A stretch of DNA of 64,000 bases from Companilactobacillus bobalius (GCF_009764355.1 NZ_LNUA01000061.1:1-64000); one strand, 5' to 3'; shown: positions 1-8,068, counted from the stretch's first letter. The notes: generated from the sequence alone by a model not told the origin. Program-made: numbers and translations.

Positions 1-56
1 CTCCACGCCGAAAGTAGTTGGTGGGAAACTACCCGCGAGGATAGGTAGCTGCCACG
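1..56 (+). rRNA. rrf: 5S ribosomal RNA, 3' end only
   Basis: The first bases match the 3' half of bacterial 5S rRNA: CGCCGAAAGTAGTTGGTGGG, then a conserved GCGAGGATAGGTAGCTGCCACGC end. The 5' part lies outside the window, so an rRNA operon ends here. The exact 3' end is set by analogy with other Firmicutes 5S genes. A strong terminator follows at once. Confidence 0.9.
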
Positions 57-66
57 CTAATGGTAA

Positions 67-97
67 GGAATCAACCAAATGGTTGGTTCCTTTTTTT
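67..97 (+). terminator. rRNA operon terminator
   Basis: GGAATCAACC pairs with GGTTGGTTCC across an AAAT loop (one mismatch) and is followed by seven T residues. Its place directly after the 5S end makes it the rRNA operon terminator. Confidence 0.85.
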
Positions 98-216
98 GTG
101 CTCTCGTTTTGTTAATAATTAGTCTACAAGTATAGTCTAAAAAATCTTCATTAAGCCAAATTAGACTTATAATATAGGAGTAAGGAATTATTAGTAAAAA
201 GGGGGAAAACATTACT

Positions 217-726
217 ATGGTAAAGTTTTTACGTACTAATAAAATTGCTTCAATCATTTTGGCTATTATTAGAGTGTACTTAGGTGTTCTATGGACAATG
301 GCTGGATGGGAAAAAATCACTGGTGGTGCCGCCGGAGCTGTTAAGGGTTTGCTCGGCAATGCCGTTAAGAATCCTGTTAAAGGACCTACGGGTAAAGTTC
401 TTTACCCTTGGTTCAATAATATGTTAAGTGCCATATTACCTCATTATAAGGGTATGAGCATGATGGTTTCTTGGGGTGAGTTCCTCGTTGGTTTAGGTCT
501 AATTTTTGGTTGTTTAACAACCGCAGCTGTATTCTTTGGACTAATGATGAACTTTTCATACATGTTAGCTGAAGCTATTTCAGTTAACCCTGAATATATT
601 TTTCTAGAATACTTCATTATTATTGCTGGTTTTAACGCTGGTAAAATTGGATTAGATTACTGGGTCATTCCTTGGATCAGAACCCACATCTTTAAACAAA
701 AGAAACAATCCAGTATTTGGGATTGA
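217..726 (+). CDS. DoxX-family integral membrane protein
   Basis: This 169-residue protein has about four hydrophobic segments and the layout of DoxX/DoxD-like membrane proteins: an N-terminal helix with RVYLGVLWTMAGWEKI, a polar Gly/Pro-rich loop (about residues 38-65), then helices beginning at MMVSWGEFLVGLGLIFG. DoxX-like proteins are small quinone- or redox-linked membrane proteins, and their role in lactobacilli is not settled. The start is supported by a GGGGG ribosome-binding site about 10 nt upstream. The gene is alone, between the rRNA terminator and its own terminator. The family call is by pattern and the precise function is unknown. Confidence 0.75.
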   Translation: MVKFLRTNKIASIILAIIRVYLGVLWTMAGWEKITGGAAGAVKGLLGNAVKNPVKGPTGKVLYPWFNNMLSAILPHYKGMSMMVSWGEFLVGLGLIFGCLTTAAVFFGLMMNFSYMLAEAISVNPEYIFLEYFIIIAGFNAGKIGLDYWVIPWIRTHIFKQKKQSSIWD

Positions 727-730
727 AATA

Positions 731-772
731 AAACTTGTTGATTGTGTAGATGTAAATCAGCAAGTTTTTTTG
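731..772 (+). terminator. terminator of the DoxX-like gene
   Basis: AAACTTGTTGATT pairs with AATCAGCAAGTTT around an 11-nt loop (one G-T pair) and runs into a T tract. Confidence 0.85.
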
Positions 773-828
773 TGCCAAAAAGTACTATAATATTAAACTA
801 TTAAATCTATTAAGAAGAGGCAGATTGA

Positions 829-1371
829 ATGACAAGAATCAGACGTGTTACAGAGGATGACGCCCAAGCGTTATTAAATATTTATGCACCCTATATTACT
901 GATACAACGATAACTTTTGAAGATGTTATTCCATCTGTTGGAAACTTTAAACAGCGTATTCGTGATATTTCTCAAAATTTCCCTTATTTAGTCGCTGAGG
1001 ACGATGACAATAAGGTACTAGGATATGCTTATGCCCATCTATACGGACCCAGAGCTGCCTATGCATGGACCGTGGAAACTAGTATTTATATTGATAAAAA
1101 CTTTAAGGGACATGGTCTGGGTACGGCTCTTTACCAGAAGCTTGAGGACATTTTGAAAAGACAAGGGGTCGTTAATTTAATGGCCTGCATTACTGAGGAA
1201 AATGCTAATAGTATCAAATTTCATGAAAAGAGAGGATATAAAGAGGTTGGAACTTTTCATAAGGTCGGTTTTAAATTCAATCGCTGGTTAGATGTAACTT
1301 GGTTACAAAAGGATTTGAACGATCGTCCTCAAGAAATGTCACCAATTATTCCTTGGAAAGAATTGGATTAA
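829..1371 (+). CDS. GNAT N-acetyltransferase, phosphinothricin/methionine sulfoximine type
   Basis: This 180-residue GNAT enzyme would transfer an acetyl group from acetyl-CoA to a small amine. It has the features of the Pat/Bar/YncA group: an N-terminal IRRVTEDDAQALLNIYAPYI with TTITFE, the acetyl-CoA pyrophosphate loop around FKGHGLGTALYQKLE, and the C-terminal NANSIKFHEKRGY and VGFKFNRWLDVTWLQKDL segments. Members acetylate glutamine-synthetase-inhibitor analogues or methionine derivatives; the real substrate here cannot be read from sequence. A GAAGAGG ribosome-binding site precedes the ATG. It ends just before the MerR-type promoter of the next gene and is probably its own transcription unit. 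Confidence 0.85.
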   Translation: MTRIRRVTEDDAQALLNIYAPYITDTTITFEDVIPSVGNFKQRIRDISQNFPYLVAEDDDNKVLGYAYAHLYGPRAAYAWTVETSIYIDKNFKGHGLGTALYQKLEDILKRQGVVNLMACITEENANSIKFHEKRGYKEVGTFHKVGFKFNRWLDVTWLQKDLNDRPQEMSPIIPWKELD

Positions 1372-1375
1372 ATAA

Positions 1376-1406
1376 TTGACCTAGAGTTAACTCTAAGGAG
1401 TATCAT
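1376..1406 (+). promoter_or_regulatory. MerR-type promoter with 19-bp spacer
   Basis: TTGACC (1376-1381) and TATCAT (1401-1406) are 19 bp apart, not 17. The spacer holds the perfect dyad TAGAGTTAACTCTA. Over-long spacers with a dyad between -35 and -10 are the hallmark of promoters activated by MerR-family regulators; the NmlR/AdhR branch uses very similar sites before aldehyde or thiol-stress oxidoreductases. It would drive the aldo/keto reductase. No merR gene is in the window. Confidence 0.75.
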
Positions 1407-1436
1407 GAGCTTGTTTAAATGGAAGGAGCATTTTTT

Positions 1437-2282
1437 ATGACGAAATTAACGGATACATTTGAGATTTATAATGGTGTGAAAATTCCTAAAGTTGCTTTTG
1501 GTACATGGCAGATCCCTGCAGAGGATGCTCGACAGGCCGTTCATGATGCTATTGATACTGGTTACAGACATATTGATACAGCTTTGGTTTATCAAAATGA
1601 AAAAGAAGTTGGACAAGGTATTAAAGATTCAGGTGTTAAACGTGAGGACTTGTTCGTAACTTCTAAATTACCAGCTGAGACCAAAAATTATGATGATGCT
1701 TTAAATGACTTTGAAACTACAATGAAGAATCTTGATTTAGATTACTTGGATCTTTATTTGATTCATGCTCCATGGCCATGGGGTCAAATTGGCGCTAATT
1801 ACGACAAGGAGAATCAAGACGTATGGCGTGCAATGGAGAAAATCTATGCTTCAGGTCGCGTTAAAGCAATTGGTGTTTCTAACTTTAATGTGCATGATTT
1901 GGAAAATGTCTTACAAACAGCCAAGGTTAAGCCTATGGTTGATCAAATCCAATATTATGTTGGTTTCACAGAACCTAAGATCACTAAATTTGCTCAAGCA
2001 CACGATATTTTGGTTGAAGCATATTCACCATTAGCAACTGGTGGCTTGATTCACAACCAAGATGTTCTCAAAATTGCTGAAAAATACAATGTCAGTGTTC
2101 CACAATTAGCTATTCAATTTGTTATCCAAAATGGAGTATTGCCTTTACCAAAGGCAGTTCACAAGGCTCATATTGAAGATAATGCTAAGTTAGACTTTGA
2201 AATCAGTGCTGAAGATATGGAAACTTTGAATAACATGTCTGATACAGCACCATCACATTTCCATAACTCTACTCAAGGATAA
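1437..2282 (+). CDS. aldo/keto reductase (2,5-diketogluconate reductase type)
   Basis: This 281-residue NAD(P)H-dependent reductase of small carbonyl compounds is cytosolic with an (alpha/beta)8 fold. It shows the tetrad in order: Asp in GYRHIDTALVYQNE with its Tyr, Lys in LFVTSKLPAE, and His in YLIHAPWPW. The cofactor-loop region is AYSPLATGG and later LPLPKAVHKAHI. The ATG at 1437 is chosen because AAGGAG sits 8 nt before it; an upstream in-frame ATG at 1419 has no such site. The upstream MerR-type promoter suggests induction by electrophiles or thiol stress, which is inference. A hairpin terminator closes the unit. Confidence 0.9.
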   Translation: MTKLTDTFEIYNGVKIPKVAFGTWQIPAEDARQAVHDAIDTGYRHIDTALVYQNEKEVGQGIKDSGVKREDLFVTSKLPAETKNYDDALNDFETTMKNLDLDYLDLYLIHAPWPWGQIGANYDKENQDVWRAMEKIYASGRVKAIGVSNFNVHDLENVLQTAKVKPMVDQIQYYVGFTEPKITKFAQAHDILVEAYSPLATGGLIHNQDVLKIAEKYNVSVPQLAIQFVIQNGVLPLPKAVHKAHIEDNAKLDFEISAEDMETLNNMSDTAPSHFHNSTQG

Positions 2283-2284
2283 AG

Positions 2285-2319
2285 AAAAAGCTCAATTCAA
2301 TTTGAATTGGGCTTTTTGC
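2285..2319 (+). terminator. terminator of aldo/keto reductase gene
   Basis: AAAAAGCTCAATTCAA pairs with TTGAATTGGGCTTTTT, leaving almost no loop. Confidence 0.8.
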
Positions 2320-2350
2320 TTAAAAAACATGATTGTATCGTAATCATAAT

Positions 2351-2369
2351 TTGAAAAATTATTTTTCAA
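2351..2369. promoter_or_regulatory. 19-bp perfect palindrome before the antiporter gene
   Basis: TTGAAAAAT-T-ATTTTTCAA is a perfect inverted repeat about 65 bp upstream of the antiporter start. It lacks a GC stem and a T tail, so it is more likely a protein-binding site than a terminator. No cognate regulator is recognisable. Confidence 0.4.
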
Positions 2370-2432
2370 CTAATATTCTACATTTCTGGAAGACGTATTG
2401 TAATATTGTTATTGAAAAAAGGGGATGAGGGT

Positions 2433-4025
2433 ATGGCACTTTACGAATCAACATTTGCCATTTTAGTGGCGGTGGCATTTGCTAATATTATTTCTAAGTT
2501 AGTTCCTAAGGTTTCATCGACGTATATTAATTTAATAATGGGAATCATTTTTGGAATTATTCCGTTAACCAATCACATGATATTGGGCTTTGATAATGAA
2601 ATATTTATGTTATTAATTATTGCACCTTTATTATTTTTTGAAGGTCAACGAACAATGAATTTTATTGTCTGGCAAAAGTATCGGAATATTATAAGTACGG
2701 CTGTAGTTTTGGCGGTTATTATTGCGGCGGTTGGAATGATTTCGGTTAACTTAATTATGAAAATAGGATTACCGTTAGCTTTGATTTTGGCAGCCATTAG
2801 TACACCCACTGATGCAACGGCATTAGAATCAGTCTCCGCAGGTGTAACTTTGCCTAAAAAGGTTAATTCTATGTTAAAAATGGAATCTCTATTTAATGAT
2901 GCTACTGGGATTGTCCTATTGCAGGCCGGAATGATTTGGTTTCATACTGGTACATTCTCTTTTGCGGCTAATACTAAAGCCTTTTTAATTTCGGGTATTG
3001 GTGGAATGTTTTTTGGAGTAATCTTTGCGTTTGTTACAATGCTCTTTCGTCAATGGTTAGTTAGAACCAAAATGAACGTTATTTCATCACAAACACTTAT
3101 TTTTATCCTGACACCTTTTATTATTTACCTATTGTCTGAAAGAATAGGTGTCTCCGGTATTATTGCAGTTGTCAGTGCTGGATTAGTATTCAACAGTGAA
3201 ATAAGACGTAGCCGCTTTACATCACCTCGACAGGTCCATTTAGGAGTTCAGTTGATAAACTTTTTAAATGAAGTTTTGAATAGTTTTGTCTTTGTAGTGT
3301 TGGGAATTACATTGGAACGAATCGTCGTTCAGCAGAAAACTAATTTACGAACATCGTGGGATTGGTTATGGATAGCGATTATTATTTATGTGTCTTCATT
3401 ATTAGTTCGTTTCTTGTATGGTAAATATATAAGTAAGTTAAGTTATTATGATGCGGTTGTTTTTTCACTTGGGGGAGTACATGGGTCAGTTACTTTGGCC
3501 ATGGCTTTTTCAGTTATCGGATTGAGTATTAAGGATAATTCAGCAACTTTTAACTTAATTATTCTAGTAGAGTCGGCCATTATCATCATGAGTATGCTGG
3601 TACCAACCTTTATTTTTAAATTTATTCTTAAAGGTGATAAAAAAGAAGATGCAACTACTAAAGTTAGACGAGTGTGGCAAGAAATGGTTGGTCGTGGGAT
3701 CGCCAGTATTGATGATTTCGACGAATTGAATACAGAAGTTAAAAATAGTGTTATTTATGATTTGAAAGATCAATTACGGGATAATACCGTAAAGGATTAT
3801 TTGAAACAATGGAATAGCGTAAATGGTTCTGTAGGCATTTTTGAAAAGAATTTGCACCAACAAGAGCACCAAGTTTTATTGCATGCATTTAATGTAGAAC
3901 AGAAATACCTGTGTGATGTGTCTGAACAGAAATTATTAAATCAGGATGATGTCGATGATATATTTAGTGAATTACTTTTAGCTGAATCGCTGATTTTAGA
4001 TCCACGTAATCAACCAGAAATCTAA
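2433..4025 (+). CDS. Na+/H+ antiporter, CPA1 (NhaP) family
   Basis: This 530-residue protein has about 12 membrane helices (residues 1-400) followed by a roughly 125-residue cytoplasmic tail. CPA1 antiporters exchange cytoplasmic Na+ or K+ for protons and support pH and salt homeostasis. Family motifs are visible: LLFFEGQRTMNF, AAISTPTDATALESV and the MESLFNDATGIVLL ion-binding helix. The start is placed at ATG 2433, with GGGG 8 nt upstream, rather than the leading TTG at 2406, which lacks a ribosome-binding site. The C-terminal tail (about 405-530) is charged and helical and is probably regulatory. The gene is monocistronic, about 100 bp before the next gene. Confidence 0.9.
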   Translation: MALYESTFAILVAVAFANIISKLVPKVSSTYINLIMGIIFGIIPLTNHMILGFDNEIFMLLIIAPLLFFEGQRTMNFIVWQKYRNIISTAVVLAVIIAAVGMISVNLIMKIGLPLALILAAISTPTDATALESVSAGVTLPKKVNSMLKMESLFNDATGIVLLQAGMIWFHTGTFSFAANTKAFLISGIGGMFFGVIFAFVTMLFRQWLVRTKMNVISSQTLIFILTPFIIYLLSERIGVSGIIAVVSAGLVFNSEIRRSRFTSPRQVHLGVQLINFLNEVLNSFVFVVLGITLERIVVQQKTNLRTSWDWLWIAIIIYVSSLLVRFLYGKYISKLSYYDAVVFSLGGVHGSVTLAMAFSVIGLSIKDNSATFNLIILVESAIIIMSMLVPTFIFKFILKGDKKEDATTKVRRVWQEMVGRGIASIDDFDELNTEVKNSVIYDLKDQLRDNTVKDYLKQWNSVNGSVGIFEKNLHQQEHQVLLHAFNVEQKYLCDVSEQKLLNQDDVDDIFSELLLAESLILDPRNQPEI

Positions 4026-4122
4026 AATGCTCCTGAAGTTATTATTAGACTATTTGTATATCTTCATGATAATATAAATATATACTAATGATGTTCATAA
4101 GAATTATTCAAGGAGATGAACT

Positions 4123-5184
4123 ATGAGAATAAATAATGATAACCTAATGAGACTTTTAGCTTCAAATGTGGAACCAAAAATCAGCATTATCTTACCAATT
4201 CATCCAGAAACTCCTCAAATTGAAGAAAACATTCTTAATTATAAAAACTTATTGAAAGACGTTAAAAAAGATTTGGAATTGAATTATCCAAGACGTCAGT
4301 GGGACCAAGCAATTGAACGATTAGAAAATTTATTACTGGATCGCCAATTATTTAGTACCTCCAAAAAGGCTTTGATTATTTTTGCTAATAATGAGGCTAT
4401 GGAAATTTCACGCATGGAACATCAAGTTTTACCTAAGGCACATGTTGGGACAACGTTCCTAGTTCAGGATCTGCTCTTGCCCGAAGAGAGTGGTGCTGAT
4501 CCAGAGTATTTGATCAACCTCAGTCGTGATCGAATCAATGTTTTTAATATGGATAATCTTAAAGAAGTTGAACTTGAGGGAGTTCATAGTAATTTTGCGG
4601 ACTATTATCCAGACTTTGATGTTAATGCTAATCTTAATTCTGGCTCCTACGGTGGGAAGAATGCGATTTATCATGGTCATCGAACAAAATCAGAAGAGCA
4701 GCAGAAAGATCAATTGATCTATTACCAATATTTAGATCGTAAATTGGGATCAATGTATCAACGTGAGGGCACGACTTTTCTTTTAACAGGCTTACCAGAA
4801 GTGTTAGATGTTTACTTAAATAATTATGGGAATAGCAAATATATCGATGGTGTGATTCACAGTTCAATGCTTAATTTATCACATAGAGAAATGTTGGAAA
4901 AAGTTAATGAGTATAAGAATTTTGAAACTGTCGCATTGATAGAAAAAATCAAACATGATTTGCATAGGGCGGATAATCAGGAGCGTGTGATCAATGATTT
5001 AGATACAATTAATTTTGCTTTAATGAATCGAGATATTAAATCACTGATTTCATTCAATGATGGAACATCTTATTCTGTAGAGCATAATAAAATGCTAGTT
5101 CAATCTATTTTGAATAAAACCAATTCGCAAGTGGTTTATTCAAAAGATGCAGCAGTACCAAGTATGAGTGCTATTGTGTACTAA
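4123..5184 (+). CDS. baeRF-like protein (bacterial eRF1-like family)
   Basis: This 353-residue soluble protein has an N-terminal KISIILPIHPETPQIEENILNYKN segment and a central DRINVFNMDN strand. A later HGHRTKSEEQQKDQLIYYQYLDRKL segment resembles the HGHG...KEE...R(Y/F)...D..L signature of the bacterial archaeo-eukaryotic release-factor (baeRF) proteins. These are structural relatives of eRF1/Pelota with proposed roles in ribosome rescue or nucleotide stress. The GGAG ribosome-binding site is well spaced. The gene follows the antiporter but is separated by an apparent promoter region. The family is assigned from motif pattern and the biochemical role is unproven. Confidence 0.6.
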   Translation: MRINNDNLMRLLASNVEPKISIILPIHPETPQIEENILNYKNLLKDVKKDLELNYPRRQWDQAIERLENLLLDRQLFSTSKKALIIFANNEAMEISRMEHQVLPKAHVGTTFLVQDLLLPEESGADPEYLINLSRDRINVFNMDNLKEVELEGVHSNFADYYPDFDVNANLNSGSYGGKNAIYHGHRTKSEEQQKDQLIYYQYLDRKLGSMYQREGTTFLLTGLPEVLDVYLNNYGNSKYIDGVIHSSMLNLSHREMLEKVNEYKNFETVALIEKIKHDLHRADNQERVINDLDTINFALMNRDIKSLISFNDGTSYSVEHNKMLVQSILNKTNSQVVYSKDAAVPSMSAIVY

Positions 5185-5186
5185 AA

Positions 5187-5223
5187 AAAGGAATCTCAGT
5201 GAATAACTTGAGATTCCTTTTTT
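5187..5223. terminator. bidirectional terminator between convergent genes
   Basis: AAAGGAATCTCA and TGAGATTCCTTT form a perfect 12-bp stem with T runs on both strands, between the convergent baeRF-like and acetyltransferase genes. Confidence 0.85.
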
Positions 5224-5232
5224 GCTGGTTAA

Positions 5233-5802
5233 TTAATCTTTAGGTTCATTTTTTCTTAAGATACGAGCGGGATTTCCGACAACAATAACGTTATCAGGGA
5301 AGGATTTTGTAACAACTGATCCTGCACCAACGATGACATTGTTTCCTAGAGTTACTCCTGGAAGAATACTTGCGCTGCCTCCGACCCAAACATCGTTTCC
5401 GATTGTAATTGGGGCAGTTCTTTCGGCTTCAGTACGACGAACGGCTGGGTCCATGGGATGTTTTGGTGTATATAAACCGACTTTGGGACCGAATTTAACA
5501 TCATTACCAATAGTAATTCTGCCTTCATCACAAAGCATGACATCGTGATTAGCATAGAAGTGATCACCGATAGTGATATTGACACCATAACTAAAGTAAA
5601 TTGTTGGTTCAACGAAAAATCTATTACCAACTGATTTCATTAAACTTTTAATTTTGGTATTTCTTTGATCGTTGTCAGCAATCAAATTATATTCCATTAA
5701 TTTTGTTCGTACATCGTTACGCAAGTTAACCAAAGGTTTTGATTCTAAGTAAAGTTCTCCATTTATCATCTGCTGATACGCAGGGTCTTGTTCAATTTCC
5801 AT
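5233..5802 (-). CDS. maltose/galactoside O-acetyltransferase family (left-handed beta-helix)
   Basis: This 189-residue trimeric sugar O-acetyltransferase uses acetyl-CoA to acetylate the 6-OH of sugars. It starts with the maltose-acetyltransferase N-terminal helices (DPAYQQMINGELYLESKPLV). Hexapeptide repeats follow: ITIGDHFYANHDVMLCDEG, ITIGNDVKFGPKVGLYTPKHP with the probable catalytic His in TPKHP, ITIGNDVWVGGSASILPGVT and VIVGAGSVVTKSFPDNVIVVGNPARILR. The start is ATG 5802, with AGGAG 10 nt upstream; the TTG two codons earlier is too close to the site. It probably detoxifies or recycles sugars. Maa and LacA types cannot be separated here. Confidence 0.85.
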   Translation of the reverse strand: MEIEQDPAYQQMINGELYLESKPLVNLRNDVRTKLMEYNLIADNDQRNTKIKSLMKSVGNRFFVEPTIYFSYGVNITIGDHFYANHDVMLCDEGRITIGNDVKFGPKVGLYTPKHPMDPAVRRTEAERTAPITIGNDVWVGGSASILPGVTLGNNVIVGAGSVVTKSFPDNVIVVGNPARILRKNEPKD

Positions 5803-5994
5803 TCTCAAATCTCTCCTCTTTTAAATAAAAGTGTACATTAAGCATAGCATAACTTTTGAAAACACTGAAATATGAGTGAAAATAGGCCGGCCAATGTAAG
5901 AAATTGAAAATGAGTGATTAGGAATTTAGCTAGATTTCTTTAAAAGAGTTAGGATAGAGCTGGAACAAAATTTGGAAGTCGGGGGTAATTTGGT

Positions 5995-6612
5995 ATGACA
6001 AACGTATTGGTAGTTGGTGCAACTGGAATAATTGGTCAAAAGGTTACAAGACAACTTTTAGATAAAACGGATGATTATTTAACATTGTTGGCTCGTAATA
6101 CTAGTATCTTATCAATCGATGAAAAACGTGAACGTGAGGTTCATGGGGATGTCTTAGACGATAAGGTTTTGAATGAAGCTTTAGATGGCAATGATATTGT
6201 TCTAATGGCAACGGATAGCAATCTGGGCTTGTCGGTTCAAAGAATTATTGATGGGATGAAGATGAAAAAGATTAAGCGTCTGATCTTCATTACATCAATG
6301 GGTCTTTACAATGAGATGCCCGTTACTGATGGTGCCTCAGGTAATTTAGCACAAGATGCTCTTTTACAGCCATATCGTACAGCTGTTAGTTTGATTGAGG
6401 ATTCTGAATTGAATTATACGATCCTTCGAGCAACTCGTTTAGATGCTGGAAAAGATATTAATTATGATCTAGTTGATAAGGGTGAGGCACCAACTAGTGA
6501 GGATGTTTCTTATGATAGTGTTGTCGATTACGCAGTTAGATTAGTTAACAATGGTAAGTTGGAATCACATAAGAATGTAGAGATTAGTCGTAGGGCTGTT
6601 GCTGTTAAGTAA
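5995..6612 (+). CDS. NAD(P)-binding oxidoreductase, atypical SDR/NmrA-like
   Basis: This 205-residue Rossmann protein has the nucleotide-binding start TNVLVVGATGIIGQKVTRQLL, followed by GDVLDDKVLNEALDGNDIVLMAT and RLIFITSMGLY. The usual SDR YxxxK is not evident, which fits the atypical (NmrA/SDR_a5) group whose members act as reductases or redox sensors. GGGGG lies 9 nt before the ATG. The C-terminal half includes LNYTILRATRLDAG, matching LDYTILRLAWLNN in the paralogue at 7347, so the two genes are related copies. The gene ends in a terminator followed by a copy of the palindromic repeat family. Confidence 0.8.
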   Translation: MTNVLVVGATGIIGQKVTRQLLDKTDDYLTLLARNTSILSIDEKREREVHGDVLDDKVLNEALDGNDIVLMATDSNLGLSVQRIIDGMKMKKIKRLIFITSMGLYNEMPVTDGASGNLAQDALLQPYRTAVSLIEDSELNYTILRATRLDAGKDINYDLVDKGEAPTSEDVSYDSVVDYAVRLVNNGKLESHKNVEISRRAVAVK

Positions 6613-6627
6613 TGACTGTTTGACTTT

Positions 6628-6663
6628 AAGTGAAGCTGGATTTTTTTCTGGCTTCACTTTTTT
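6628..6663 (+). terminator. terminator
   Basis: AAGTGAAGC pairs with GCTTCACTT around a T-rich loop and is followed by a T run, just after the NAD(P)-binding gene. Confidence 0.75.
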
Positions 6664-6669
6664 GCTTTA

Positions 6670-6822
6670 AATAACCATTGTTCTATGTTTAATAGTGGAA
6701 ACGAGCTCCACAAGGGCAACCCATTCCGGTTTGCTACAGTACTGAAATTGCCCGCCAAGTACGCGTTCGATTTCAGTACTTAGGCAAATTCTCGTGGGCT
6801 AAACGCCCCTGCTTCGCTCTCT
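6670..6822 (-). repeat. palindromic intergenic repeat, copy A (minus orientation)
   Basis: Read on the minus strand it starts GAGAGCGAAGCAGGGGCG, continues GAATTTGCCTAAGTACTG, and closes with CAGTACTGTAGCAAACCGG and a GGAGCTC outer arm. A 36-nt flank starting CTCGTTTCCACTAT and ending GGTTATT follows. It folds as one long interrupted hairpin. It closely resembles copy D at 56680 and shares the core with copies B and C. It lies between a terminator and the MerR-type promoter of the flavodoxin operon. Confidence 0.8.
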
Positions 6823-6828
6823 TATCTC

Positions 6829-6859
6829 TTGACCTCAACCTGACTTGAGGGTATAGGAT
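6829..6859 (+). promoter_or_regulatory. MerR-type promoter with 19-bp spacer, flavodoxin operon
   Basis: TTGACC (6829-6834) and TAGGAT (6854-6859) are separated by 19 bp. The dyad CCTCAA-N6-TTGAGG sits between them. The geometry is the same as the promoter at 1376, but the dyad sequence differs, so a different MerR paralogue may act here. Confidence 0.7.
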
Positions 6860-6879
6860 ACTAAATAAGAGGTGTAATT

Positions 6880-7335
6880 ATGGCAAAATTAATCATTTAT
6901 TTTTCACTCTCAGGTAACACTAAGAGGGTGGCTCAAAAGATTCAAGCGTTGACTGGCGCTGACATTGTCAATTTGGAACCAAAAACTCCTTATCCGGAGG
7001 GTTATAGTAATTATGTACCGGTGGCTCAAAATGAATTTGAACAACAGATTCATCCAGAGATAAAAGCGACGCTTCCAGATTTGAATAAATACGATACAAT
7101 CTATTTAGGATATCCAACTTGGAATGGTCGTGTGCCAATGATTTTTTATAGTCTTTTTGATAAATACGATTTTTCAAATAAGACTATTGTTCCTTTTACA
7201 ACGACTGCTGGTTCAAGTGTTAATGAATCGATGCCTTACGTTCAAGAATTGGCTGCTACAAGTAAGGTAACAGATGGTTTTAGATACAATAATAACGATA
7301 CCCAATTGAAAGAGTTTATTGAACAACTTGATTAG
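6880..7335 (+). CDS. flavodoxin-like protein
   Basis: This 151-residue FMN-binding electron carrier has the phosphate-binding loop FSLSGNTKRVAQKI at the N-terminus, which replaces the classical T-x-S/T-G-x-T. It also has the flavin-stacking segments YLGYPTWNGRVP and PFTTTAGSS. This matches the Flavodoxin_4 group, whose members serve as quinone or nitro reductases or electron donors. GAGGTG precedes the ATG. The next gene begins 11 nt downstream, so the two are cotranscribed from the MerR-type promoter. The pair is probably a redox-stress response unit, which is inference. Confidence 0.85.
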   Translation: MAKLIIYFSLSGNTKRVAQKIQALTGADIVNLEPKTPYPEGYSNYVPVAQNEFEQQIHPEIKATLPDLNKYDTIYLGYPTWNGRVPMIFYSLFDKYDFSNKTIVPFTTTAGSSVNESMPYVQELAATSKVTDGFRYNNNDTQLKEFIEQLD

Positions 7336-7346
7336 GAGGTAGTCCT

Positions 7347-7943
7347 ATGAATATTTTGATTTTAGGAGCTAATGGTAAAGTCGCACGTCTAGTTGAAGAA
7401 CAGCTATTGAGTGACAAAGCCTTCTCAGAAGTTAAATTAACGATGCTCTTGCGTAATAAAACTCGGGCTGATGATTTAATAGTTAATCGATCAATCGCTA
7501 TTGAAGGGGATGTCAGGGACAACTCAGCTGTGGAAGCTGCAGTGGAGGATCAAGATATTGTTTTTGACTTAACGGGAGCTACGAAATCAATTGTTCCGAC
7601 ACAGAATATTATTAGGGCCATGCAGGCTAATGGTGTTATGAGAGTGATTTCTATCTGTGGTTTAGGAACTCATAGTAAGACAACTAGTCAAATTGGAACG
7701 CAGGTTGCACATCTGTATGAGCAATCAGGACTGGATTACACGATTTTAAGATTGGCTTGGTTGAATAATGTTAATGAGGTACGTTATCAGGTTACACAGC
7801 CTAATAAGCCGGTTCAGGGTAATAGTATTTCACGTAAGAGTGTAGCTGAACTTATTTTAAGAATAATCGACGATCCAGCATACTTATCGAAACAAAATGT
7901 AGGTGTTAGTGACGGAATTAAACGTGATGCACCAATTCTTTAG
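7347..7943 (+). CDS. NAD(P)-binding oxidoreductase, atypical SDR/NmrA-like
   Basis: This 198-residue Rossmann protein starts MNILILGANGKVARLVEEQLL, an NAD(P)-binding loop of the GAxGxxA type. GDVRDNSAVEAAVEDQDIVFDLTGA and SGLDYTILRLAWLNN follow. It is a paralogue of the gene at 5995. GGAGG sits close before the ATG, and it forms an operon with the flavodoxin gene 11 nt upstream. No Tyr-x-x-x-Lys catalytic pair is obvious, so a sensor or atypical reductase role is possible. A bidirectional terminator follows. Confidence 0.8.
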   Translation: MNILILGANGKVARLVEEQLLSDKAFSEVKLTMLLRNKTRADDLIVNRSIAIEGDVRDNSAVEAAVEDQDIVFDLTGATKSIVPTQNIIRAMQANGVMRVISICGLGTHSKTTSQIGTQVAHLYEQSGLDYTILRLAWLNNVNEVRYQVTQPNKPVQGNSISRKSVAELILRIIDDPAYLSKQNVGVSDGIKRDAPIL

Positions 7944-7950
7944 GCAAATC

Positions 7951-7994
7951 AAAAAGCTTCTCAAAACTATTTCTAGTCTTGAGAAGCTTTTTTT
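7951..7994. terminator. bidirectional terminator
   Basis: AAAGCTTCTCAA pairs with TTGAGAAGCTTT around a 14-nt loop, with T runs on both strands. It ends the flavodoxin operon and lies downstream of oppA on the other strand. Confidence 0.8.
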
Positions 7995-8068
7995 GTCGGG
8001 ATTCTTCGATTAATTAACTGATTATGTGTGTAATGTGGGAGAAGAGTTAATTAATGGAGTTGCATTGA

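Noticed and set aside
57..359. 100-codon minus-strand frame over the rRNA terminator and start of the DoxX-like gene
   Set aside because: It crosses a terminator and a promoter and overlaps a better-supported gene.
5885..5892. GGCCGGCC palindrome between the acetyltransferase and the NAD(P)-binding gene
   Set aside because: An 8-bp GC palindrome (a restriction-type site) without other structure; no further support for a function.
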